Positions 1 to 6,176 of a stretch of 11,357 nt of DNA are shown in pieces. The stretch is from contig CANGCU010000026.1 in NCBI GenBank assembly GCA_947452355.1, positions 1 through 11,357 on the forward strand, in the 5' to 3' direction. The notes below the pieces were generated by a model. The model was not told the origin of the DNA. It saw only the letters and a list, made by a program, of their open reading frames with translations, and did no database searches. This stretch comes from Microbacteriaceae bacterium (GTDB lineage: Bacteria > Actinomycetota > Actinomycetes > Actinomycetales > Microbacteriaceae). Made by a program: the position numbers and the translations under genes. Every line of letters starts with the position of its first letter. Within the stretch, counting starts at the first letter, position 1.

Positions 1-131
1 GCGGCGATTCGGCGCACATTCCGCTCCACCGAGCGGGTCTCGGCACGGTCACGCAGACTGGGCGCCAAATACACCAACCACAAAATTCCCGCCGCAATGA
101 GCGTCAAGGTCGGTCCGAGGCCACTATCCAC
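1..131 (-). CDS. Small membrane protein, N-terminal part only
   Basis: This is the beginning of a minus-strand gene that runs off the left edge, giving 43 complete codons. It starts at GTG (129-131). The frame is open further upstream, to a TGA, but has no other usual start there. The N-terminus has a short polar stretch and then one hydrophobic segment (about residues 8-26: TLTLIAAGILWLVYLAPS). A basic, charged stretch follows (residues 27-43, with RDRAETRSVERNVRRIA), as expected for a type III/I membrane anchor with the positive side inside. A TACCGT -10-like box lies 7 nt before the GTG, so a leaderless mRNA is possible; AGAGA just before the start is at best a weak ribosome site. From memory, Microbacteriaceae often have a poorly characterised single-span membrane protein with a similar LWLVYL..S....R..ERN start next to rimJ/galU. 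The function is unknown, and only the N-terminus can be judged here. Confidence 0.7.
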   Translation of the reverse strand, partial: MDSGLGPTLTLIAAGILWLVYLAPSLRDRAETRSVERNVRRIA

Positions 132-190
132 GTTCTCTACGGTAAATCGCGGCGGGTCGTTCGGACCCCAAGCATGCGGGTGGTGTGTCG

Positions 191-835
191 CTACCGTAAG
201 GGTGTGCGGACCGCTTTGCGGTCAGACTGGGGGATATCGGCGAGGCTTTCGTTGGCAGTTCCCCGCGTCAACCGAGCGAGCAACCCCCCAACGGCCTCGT
301 CGATCGTGACGGCGAAACAAAAATGATCGCGCCAATCCCCGTCAATGTGGATATATCGGCGGCGCAAGCCCTCGTACCGCATTCCGAGTTTGCGAACGAC
401 GCGCAACGAGGATTCGTTCTCGGGTCTAATACAGATTTCGACGCGGTGAAGGCCGAGACCCGTGAAACACCAATCCGCAATAAGCGCAACAGCCGTTGGC
501 GTGATGCCTCGGCCGGCAACTGCCTGTGAAATCCAATAACCAATCGCGCCAGACGACAAGGATCCGAAGGAGAGTCCGCTCACCGTGACTTGACCGACGA
601 CTTCGCCGCGATATTCGATGACGAACGGTGCTGCGCTGTCGTGTCGGGCAAGGCGCAAAACGGAACGAATGACGTCGCTCATGGGTGGCGATTGGGAGTA
701 GCCCGGAATCGTCGCTTCCCAATTGTGAAGCCACGAGCGATTGTCCTTGGTGAGGCGTCCCAGTACCCGCGCGTCACGTGGCCGCACTGAGCGTACGACG
801 ATGTCCCCGTGAGTAAGGGTCGGGACGAAAATCAC
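191..835 (-). CDS. GNAT N-acetyltransferase, RimJ/RimL type
   Basis: Predicted 214-residue acetyl-CoA-dependent N-acetyltransferase of the RimJ/RimL (Acetyltransf_3) group. These acetylate protein N-termini, often ribosomal proteins, or small amines; the substrate cannot be read from the sequence. The acetyl-CoA binding motif A is visible at residues 103-112 (SQAVAGRGIT), after the beta strand AIGYWI. The family core GLGLHRVEICIRPEN (126-140), SLRVVRKLGMRYEGL (143-157) and GDWRDHFCFAV (166-176) follows. The start is GTG, and its first bases overlap the galU stop as GTGA, so translation is probably coupled. The gene is probably transcribed with galU. Residues after about 180 are a poorly conserved tail. 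The next gene starts 59 bp further on. From memory, the core closely matches a conserved Microbacteriaceae protein that sits beside galU. The family call is firm; a true RimJ role is an inference. Confidence 0.9.
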   Translation of the reverse strand: MIFVPTLTHGDIVVRSVRPRDARVLGRLTKDNRSWLHNWEATIPGYSQSPPMSDVIRSVLRLARHDSAAPFVIEYRGEVVGQVTVSGLSFGSLSSGAIGYWISQAVAGRGITPTAVALIADWCFTGLGLHRVEICIRPENESSLRVVRKLGMRYEGLRRRYIHIDGDWRDHFCFAVTIDEAVGGLLARLTRGTANESLADIPQSDRKAVRTPLR

Positions 836-1722
836 GGCCGGCGGTGAGATTCGACGTCGAGCCAGTTTTCGAGCGCGGGCCCCAGGTCGGGGCGTTGCAA
901 CGCAAGGCGAACAATGGCCTTGATGTAGTCGAGTTTGTCGCCGGTGTCATAGCGGCGTCCACGGAAGACGATTCCCAGCACCCCGCCGGCGATGTTTTGC
1001 GTTGCCATCTGCCGTAGAGCGTCCGTGAGCTGAATTTCGTTGCCCTTGCCCGGCTCGGTTTCTTCGAGGATGTCGTAGATTTCGGGTCGCAACACATACC
1101 GTCCGATAACAGCGAGATTGGATGGCGCGTCTTTGGGGTTGGGCTTTTCCACGAGGTCGACGATGCGAACGAGGTCGCCCTCTCCGATGTCTTCGACGGT
1201 GGCGATCCCGTAGTGATCGGTCATGTCGCGCGGGACCTCCATGAGAGCAACGACCGAGGCGTGATGCGCATCGTGCGCGGCGATCATGGGCCCGAGCACG
1301 TTGTCTCGTTCATCGATCAGGTCATCACCAAGAAGTACTGCGAACGATTCGTGCCCAACGTGCATGCGCGAACGCAAAACAGCGTGACCAAGCCCGCGGG
1401 GTTCGCCCTGGCGGACGTAGTGCATGTCCGCGAGATCGGTCGATTGTTCTACTGAGGCGAGTTTCGAGGAGTCGCCCTTCTTTCGCAACGCACTCTCGAG
1501 CTCGGGGACGTTGTCGAAGTGGTTTTCGAGCGCGTTCTTGTTTCGACCGGTAATCATGAGCACGTCATTGAGTCCGTTTCGCGCGGCCTCTTCAACGACG
1601 TATTGAATCGCGGGTTTGTCGACGACGGGAAGCATTTCCTTCGGCATCGCCTTGGTGGCGGGAAGGAATCGGGTGCCCAATCCGGCGGCGGGAATGACCG
1701 CTTTGGTGATTCGAGTTGACAT
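832..1722 (-). CDS. galU: UTP--glucose-1-phosphate uridylyltransferase
   Basis: GalU makes UDP-glucose from UTP and glucose-1-phosphate in the cytoplasm, feeding cell-surface polysaccharide and glycolipid synthesis. The 296-residue product has the usual family length. The nucleotide-binding signature PAAGLGTRFLPATKAMPKEM is at residues 11-30. It is followed by DKPAIQYVVEEA (35-46), GLGHAVL (110-116), the metal/substrate region VLLGDDLID (129-137), GRYVLRP (207-213), GNEIQLTDAL (227-236) and YDTGDKLDYIKA (258-269). The frame stays open upstream for 65 codons, but the ATG at 1720-1722 gives the standard N-terminus, and the upstream part lies over the divergent cyclo-ligase gene. No Shine-Dalgarno is seen. 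A TATCCT -10 box lies 6 nt before the ATG, which suggests a leaderless mRNA. The acetyltransferase gene overlaps its stop by 4 nt. From memory, many Microbacteriaceae carry moeA between these two genes; it is absent here. Confidence 0.97.
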   Translation of the reverse strand: MSTRITKAVIPAAGLGTRFLPATKAMPKEMLPVVDKPAIQYVVEEAARNGLNDVLMITGRNKNALENHFDNVPELESALRKKGDSSKLASVEQSTDLADMHYVRQGEPRGLGHAVLRSRMHVGHESFAVLLGDDLIDERDNVLGPMIAAHDAHHASVVALMEVPRDMTDHYGIATVEDIGEGDLVRIVDLVEKPNPKDAPSNLAVIGRYVLRPEIYDILEETEPGKGNEIQLTDALRQMATQNIAGGVLGIVFRGRRYDTGDKLDYIKAIVRLALQRPDLGPALENWLDVESHRRP

Positions 1723-1728
1723 TGTTAA

Positions 1729-1734
1729 AGGATA
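1729..1734 (-). promoter_or_regulatory. Candidate -10 box of galU (leaderless)
   Basis: TATCCT on the minus strand, 6 nt before the galU ATG. This spacing would place transcription start at or within a base or two of the start codon. No convincing -35 element is seen. The assignment rests on position and the TAnnnT pattern. Confidence 0.5.
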
Positions 1735-1759
1735 ACGTGATGAGCCGTCCTTAGGATGG
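1733..1759 (+). promoter_or_regulatory. Candidate -10 box and ribosome site of the cyclo-ligase gene
   Basis: TAACGT (1733-1738) is a possible -10 box that overlaps the opposing galU box by two bases, so the promoters may interfere. AGGATGG (1753-1759) is a good Shine-Dalgarno sequence ending 4 nt before the ATG at 1764, and it fixes that start. The implied leader is about 20 nt. Confidence 0.45.
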
Positions 1760-1763
1760 GCAC

Positions 1764-2342
1764 ATGGCGATTGACGATGACAAATCGGAGTTGCGCGCGT
1801 TCGTTCGATTGACCCGTTTGGCTCGGACGGATGCGGATCGCGCTGTCGCGGCCGACAGTTTCGACGAATTTCTGACGATCCTCGCTGATCAATTCTCGTG
1901 GGCGCGAATCGCGGCATTCATCCCGACACCGAGCGAACCGCCCATCGCCGCCGGGCTCAACAACCTCGTGAGGGCAGGGGTTTCGGTCATCGTTCCCGTA
2001 TCGACGCGTGACGGACTCCTCGATTGGGTAGACCTCGGCGTGGACACCATTTGGACAACGAAGGAGGACGACCTGAAAATGCCCGTCCCCACGGTCGGTG
2101 ACCGCGTGACTGCCGGATCTCTTGACGCGGTCTTGGTGCCTGCCGCCGCGGTCGACCGAGACGGTAACCGACTCGGGTGGGGCAAAGGTTTCTACGACCG
2201 ATTCCTGTCGCAGGTCGAGGGCAATCCCCTCGTCATCGCCGTCGTTTTCGATTCCGATGTGGTCGTCGCTGTACCGACGGAAACCCACGACGCTCCCGTC
2301 GGCGCAATTCTGACGGAAACCGAAATCACCTTTACTCAGTAG
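1764..2342 (+). CDS. 5-formyltetrahydrofolate cyclo-ligase
   Basis: Predicted cytoplasmic enzyme of one-carbon metabolism (5-FCL/MTHFS family). It converts 5-formyltetrahydrofolate to 5,10-methenyltetrahydrofolate at the cost of ATP. The 192-residue product has the normal family length. The N-terminal region KSELRAFVRLTRLART (7-22) fits the family's K..LR...R..R pattern. The hallmark ATP/substrate loop is GNRLGWGKGFYDRFL (134-148), where many relatives have RLGYGGGYYDR. The C-terminal motif PTETHDAPVGAILTE (171-185) contains the expected P.E.HD.P. A Shine-Dalgarno sequence precedes the ATG. The gene stands alone on the plus strand, divergent from galU. Its stop codon overlaps by 7 nt the end of a convergent small reading frame. 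Tryptophan in place of tyrosine in the loop is a mild variation. Confident by motif and length. Confidence 0.95.
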   Translation: MAIDDDKSELRAFVRLTRLARTDADRAVAADSFDEFLTILADQFSWARIAAFIPTPSEPPIAAGLNNLVRAGVSVIVPVSTRDGLLDWVDLGVDTIWTTKEDDLKMPVPTVGDRVTAGSLDAVLVPAAAVDRDGNRLGWGKGFYDRFLSQVEGNPLVIAVVFDSDVVVAVPTETHDAPVGAILTETEITFTQ

Positions 2343-2479
2343 TGTGGCGGCTTATCGGCCTTGAGCCGGTCGTCATTTTCCGTGGGTGAATGCCGTTCGG
2401 GCTCGGGGGTGGGCGTCGGGTCGGTTCCGGCCGGTGCCGGTCGGACTACACGCCGTTTAGGCCGCTTCTTGTCCGTCAC
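2336..2479 (-). CDS. Small basic/proline-rich protein (or frameshifted helicase tail)
   Basis: A 47-residue frame starts with GTG (2477-2479) inside the end of the helicase-like gene, in a different frame, and overlaps it by 23 nt. It fills the whole gap to the cyclo-ligase gene and overlaps that gene's end by 7 nt, convergently. The product begins MTDKKRPKRRVVRP, continues with a Pro/Glu stretch (TDPTPTPEPERHSPTEN) and ends NDDRLKADKPPHY. Codons have high GC at third positions, as in a real gene. No strong Shine-Dalgarno is visible, so it would depend on coupling to the upstream gene, whose stop lies about 20 nt after this GTG. From memory, short proteins or tails ending in ND.RL..DKPPH(Y/W) occur in Microbacteriaceae. 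The alternative is that a one-base slip or indel near 2470-2490 joins it to the helicase-like protein. It has no known domain and its function is unknown. Confidence 0.62.
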   Translation of the reverse strand: MTDKKRPKRRVVRPAPAGTDPTPTPEPERHSPTENDDRLKADKPPHY

Positions 2480-5400
2480 GAAGAATCTGCTCAATACGGT
2501 CGGCGACCAGGTCGGGGCTGAGGAACAACTGAAGCTCGTGAACCCGCACGTAACGCCATCCGCATCGTTCCAGCATCGCTGGTCGAATTCGCAGTCCCTC
2601 GCGAAGCGTCATCGGCATGAGGTTGTCGTCGATATCAATCGCGACACACAGGTCACCGATGCGCGCCGCCAACGGAATTCCGGGCACATCGTCAAGAATC
2701 GTGGCTCCACGCGCACTGAGTCGCGAGCCAAGATCGTGGAGTAGAGGGTGCTGATCGGCTTGGGTCGGAACGAAGGCAAGGGTGTCGTCGATGAACCTGC
2801 CGAGCGCCGTTGAACCCGCGGACATGCGGTCGTCGCGCAGTTCGACGGTGGACAACGCCGAAATGACGGTGAGGTGTCGGGTCGCTCGTGTGACCGCAAC
2901 CGCAATGAGTCGCTCGCCATCGGCGGTCGAAAGAGAACCAAGGTCACTGAGGACGCGTCCGTGAGGGCTGCGCCCGAACCCGAGAGCGAAGATGACGCGG
3001 TCGCGGGTGACTGCGGACGCCTGTTGAAGGCTCAGGACCACAAACGGTTTCTCATCATGACGAGCGAAGAAGTCCTGCATCGTTCGGTTTGCCGGAAGAG
3101 CGCTCTGAATCGCCTCCTGAACCTTCGCCACGGTCACGGTGGAGGCGCTGATCACCATCAGTGATTGATCCGGGTGAAGCGTCGCGTGTTCGACGACGTT
3201 CGCCACAATCGCATCAATTTCCGATGGCGTCGCCTCGATCCGGCCAGTTTTCTCGTCCAGCGGTCCCTTGCCGTCAACCGTGATGAACGAGAGTCCCAAC
3301 TCGCCGAGCGACGTCGATGCGAGGGGCCACGAACGTAATCCACCCGAATACAGTTGCTGGGCGATTTGTGCGGCCAGCCCCGTCCCGAGGGGGCGATATG
3401 ACATTGTCATCGCGTGGGTGGGAATGATTCGAGCGAGTTCCGAGAGAACGGAACGCGGTCCGAGCTCGGAATCAACCTCCTCGTGCGGGGTGATCGTGAA
3501 CGGGGTCGGGTGGTCAATAACGGGGTCACCAAACGCAACAATTTGAGTCCCCCGCGAAATTGCGGGTGCCGCTTCCGCAACAGACATCGCACCGGCATCG
3601 ACCAGAATGACGACGTCGAACCGCTGATCCTTCGCAATCGACCCAATGGCATAGGGCGATACGCACCAGACCGGCGCGAGAATGTCGGTCAGCGTCGGTG
3701 CGACGTTCATGAGGTTCGCCGTCGTTGTCGGCCCAACCGTCAGTGCAATCTTGATGGCGGCGGCTTCATCGGGAAGGTCCATCACCGCGATTCGCCACGC
3801 CTCGGCCAGTGAATGGGCGAGCTTGTGCGCGTTGCCCGTCATGTGCGCCTGATCGACGAGTCGGAAATCCTGTTCAAGGCGATCGAGCACGGTCGTGTCG
3901 GCGCCCAGAAGTTGGCGACGGTCATTGATGATTGCTTCGAGCACTCCACGCCACCACGCCAAGTGAAGTTCGGCGGTGATGATGTCACGAGTGACGATTC
4001 GCCCCGCGAAGACATGAAGCAGACCTTCGAGTCCACGGGCCTTCATGGTGTCGACGATGGAACTGCGTTCGTGAATCGTGTCGATGCTGAGCGTGTCACG
4101 GGCGAGTTGAGCGACGACCTCGGCAACTGCCGAGCGGGGTTCGATTTCGAGGCGCCTCGCGAGCGGCTCATTGAGTATCGCGATATCCGCGAGTACCTGA
4201 TCAAGTTGCTCACCGAGACCAACGAAGCCTGCCGGAACGGAGGGACGGTACGCCGCGTTCACGAGCGAGTTCCACTGAGTTCGGGCGGTACTCGCCGCCG
4301 TCAACGCGTCGAACATGTCGGGAATGTGTGCACCCGGCCGAACAAATTCCTTGGCGAGTTTCTTTAGCCGCCGGCGCTGCGAGCCCGGTAATGGGTGGTC
4401 CTTGGACTTCGGGGCGAACGCCGCGACGAAATCGTCAATCGACCGGTCGAAAATTTCGGGAGTGAATTTATCGAGCGTCGCGCCAATCGCGCGAAGTGTG
4501 TCAAGCCGATACCGAAGGTCATCGAGCGACGTGCCGGTACCCAATGGAGTTGGTTCAAGAATTTCGGTGACGAGACTGTCGAGTGTCGCGAGCGATACGG
4601 CATCGAGTCGTGTCGCTGCCTGAAAAGCGAGTGAGGCCTGTTCGGCATTCTCGAAATGCGCGGTAGCCCAGGGTGAATTCGCGTTCGCCGACTGGAACTG
4701 CCCCAAATCTGCGGCAGCGAGAATGGTGTTGACGACATCGTCCATCGTCGACGTGAGCGCAATGGCGGTATCAACATCGAGTGACACCTCGTTCGTGGCC
4801 TCGGTCGTATTGGCGAGTCTGGCCAGTTCGCGAATCGCATCGAGAACGCTGACGCGGAAACGCGGGTCGGGTTGGTTGAGCGCGGTGCGGTAATCCCCGA
4901 TCACCGTCCGCATCCGCAGAAGCGCCGAATCAACTTCCACCGTGTTGGGGATTGGCGACTTTTCGATTCGACTAATCGAGCGAATAAGGTCGGCCTTGAT
5001 CGAATTCGGTGATGCACCGAGTCCATCAAGCCCGAGGCTTCGAAAACTTCGGCGAATGTCATCAAGTCGAGCGCGCCGAGGTCCAACGATGAGGACTCGC
5101 TTCCCCGAACGAATGAGTTCGGCGGCGGCGTTGACAACTGTTTGAGTCGCACCCGATCCCGATGGTGTTCCGACAACAATCGAATTCCCCGCGACGATGT
5201 GAGCGATGATGCGTTCCTGCTCTGCATCCGCATCGAGGAGCAGACTGTCGGTATCAAGGCTTCGGGTGTCGGAATTGCCCGGGTCAACCGCCGCGTGGCT
5301 TTCGGTGACGATGCGCTCGGCGTTTGAATTCCCGCCAATCGTGTCCAACAGTGGATGTTCCAGTATTCGGGAAGCGCTCACCATTTCGGATGCCACGTCA

Positions 5401-6092
5401 CTGAGGTTCGCGATCGCGAGGGTAGGAACAACCATCGCGCCATCAATGTGGGCGATGAGTCCGTGGAGTCGATCGAGGGCACCGTTCGGTCGGAACGAAC
5501 CGTTGTCGTTGGTGAGGGCGACGAACGACCTCTCATCGAGCGCGATCCCGAACTGATACGCGAGTTCCCGCGACAGTGCGGGATTGAGGTGAAGTGCCCC
5601 GGTGAGCTGGACCTCGAGATCGTCACCCTTTCGGTGCATCACCACGGGACGAAGCAACATGGGTGCGGTGAAGTGCTCGTCCCGATTCGTCCATGACACA
5701 AGGCCCACCGCGAGAAAAACAGAGTCGATTCCGCGAGCAGCCGCGAGTTCAACAGCTTTGTCATTGATTCGCGAGGCCCGATGGCGTGCTCGGTGGAGAG
5801 CGACGTCATCCCGAACAAGGTTCCGAAGGAAAGTAGGGTTGCCCGCAAAGAACCGGGCGAGACCGCCGGGGTGACCCGTGCTCAGCTCGATGGCAATGTC
5901 CCGCGGGAAATGCAGAAGGGGGTTGGTTTTCCCGAGTTGGGCGAGTTCGTCGCGCCATCGTTCCCACACGGTAGTTGCGACGTTCGTCACTGTCGTGGTC
6001 GGATTCCCCGTAGCGAGATTGGACGGGTCATCAAACGCAGACAGCGCGCGGGAAATGTCGCCTGTCCAGTCGCTTTCGTCCGACTCCAACAC
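2457..6092 (-). CDS. Large SF1 helicase-like protein with degenerate ATPase motifs and a nuclease-like C-terminus
   Basis: A 1211-residue protein, probably cytoplasmic. The N-terminal domain (about 43-260) has family blocks such as NPLLHF (57-62) and ELSTGHPGGLARF (69-81). Next comes LLLDADAEQERIIAHI (284-299) with a Walker A-like loop TPSGSGATQT (309-318), a long helical insert (about 380-780), and the second helicase half. Motif II reads FDVVILVDAGA (825-835), motif III AFGDPVIDHP (853-862), motif IV region MSYRP (897-901) and motif VI VAVTRATRHL (1065-1074). The Walker A lysine is Ala315, the Walker B glutamate is Ala833 and the motif III glutamine is Ile859, so normal ATP hydrolysis is doubtful. 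The C-terminal part (about 1125-1200: CVAIDID, then RECGW-like ERCGWRYVRVHELQLF) resembles the Vsr/MTES_1575-type restriction-endonuclease-like domain attached to such helicases. The GTG at 6092 is chosen because TAGCGT lies 6 nt upstream; a GTG at 5990 (residue 35) is the alternative. The substrate and role are unknown. Confidence 0.85.
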   Translation of the reverse strand: MLESDESDWTGDISRALSAFDDPSNLATGNPTTTVTNVATTVWERWRDELAQLGKTNPLLHFPRDIAIELSTGHPGGLARFFAGNPTFLRNLVRDDVALHRARHRASRINDKAVELAAARGIDSVFLAVGLVSWTNRDEHFTAPMLLRPVVMHRKGDDLEVQLTGALHLNPALSRELAYQFGIALDERSFVALTNDNGSFRPNGALDRLHGLIAHIDGAMVVPTLAIANLSDVASEMVSASRILEHPLLDTIGGNSNAERIVTESHAAVDPGNSDTRSLDTDSLLLDADAEQERIIAHIVAGNSIVVGTPSGSGATQTVVNAAAELIRSGKRVLIVGPRRARLDDIRRSFRSLGLDGLGASPNSIKADLIRSISRIEKSPIPNTVEVDSALLRMRTVIGDYRTALNQPDPRFRVSVLDAIRELARLANTTEATNEVSLDVDTAIALTSTMDDVVNTILAAADLGQFQSANANSPWATAHFENAEQASLAFQAATRLDAVSLATLDSLVTEILEPTPLGTGTSLDDLRYRLDTLRAIGATLDKFTPEIFDRSIDDFVAAFAPKSKDHPLPGSQRRRLKKLAKEFVRPGAHIPDMFDALTAASTARTQWNSLVNAAYRPSVPAGFVGLGEQLDQVLADIAILNEPLARRLEIEPRSAVAEVVAQLARDTLSIDTIHERSSIVDTMKARGLEGLLHVFAGRIVTRDIITAELHLAWWRGVLEAIINDRRQLLGADTTVLDRLEQDFRLVDQAHMTGNAHKLAHSLAEAWRIAVMDLPDEAAAIKIALTVGPTTTANLMNVAPTLTDILAPVWCVSPYAIGSIAKDQRFDVVILVDAGAMSVAEAAPAISRGTQIVAFGDPVIDHPTPFTITPHEEVDSELGPRSVLSELARIIPTHAMTMSYRPLGTGLAAQIAQQLYSGGLRSWPLASTSLGELGLSFITVDGKGPLDEKTGRIEATPSEIDAIVANVVEHATLHPDQSLMVISASTVTVAKVQEAIQSALPANRTMQDFFARHDEKPFVVLSLQQASAVTRDRVIFALGFGRSPHGRVLSDLGSLSTADGERLIAVAVTRATRHLTVISALSTVELRDDRMSAGSTALGRFIDDTLAFVPTQADQHPLLHDLGSRLSARGATILDDVPGIPLAARIGDLCVAIDIDDNLMPMTLREGLRIRPAMLERCGWRYVRVHELQLFLSPDLVADRIEQILRDGQEAA

Positions 6093-6098
6093 ACGTTT

Positions 6099-6104
6099 AC
6101 GCTA
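6099..6104 (-). promoter_or_regulatory. Candidate -10 box of the helicase-like gene (leaderless)
   Basis: TAGCGT on the minus strand, 6 nt before the GTG at 6092. It sits just past the terminator of the preceding gene, so the helicase-like gene probably has its own promoter. No clear -35 element is visible. Confidence 0.4.
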
Positions 6105-6117
6105 TCGGGAACCCTGG

Positions 6118-6170
6118 AAAAACCTGGGAACCACTCCGATGGGCACCTCGTGGGCCATCGGAGTGGTTCC
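6118..6170 (-). terminator. Rho-independent terminator after the FN3/RCC1 gene
   Basis: A perfect 16-bp inverted repeat (arms 6127-6142 and 6155-6170, left arm GGAACCACTCCGATGG) encloses a 12-nt loop that can form three more pairs. On the minus strand the hairpin is followed after 4 nt by TTTTT (6118-6122). It begins 7 nt past the stop of the secreted-protein gene and separates it from the helicase-like gene. There is no T-tract on the plus side, so it acts leftward. Confidence 0.9.
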
Positions 6171-6176
6171 GTGCGG

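Noticed and set aside
209..223. GACCGC-TTT-GCGGTC hairpin as terminator
   Set aside because: It lies within the acetyltransferase coding region and has no T-tract after it on either strand.
1723..1917. N-terminal extension of galU to 361 residues
   Set aside because: The extra 65 residues have no GalU similarity and lie over the divergent cyclo-ligase start; the ATG at 1722 gives the family N-terminus.
1725..2288. 187-residue minus-strand frame across the cyclo-ligase gene
   Set aside because: It is opposite a well-supported gene, and its product has low complexity typical of an antisense shadow.
3813..4367. 184-residue plus-strand frame inside the helicase-like gene
   Set aside because: It is opposite a continuous conserved protein, with no promoter, ribosome site or recognisable domain.
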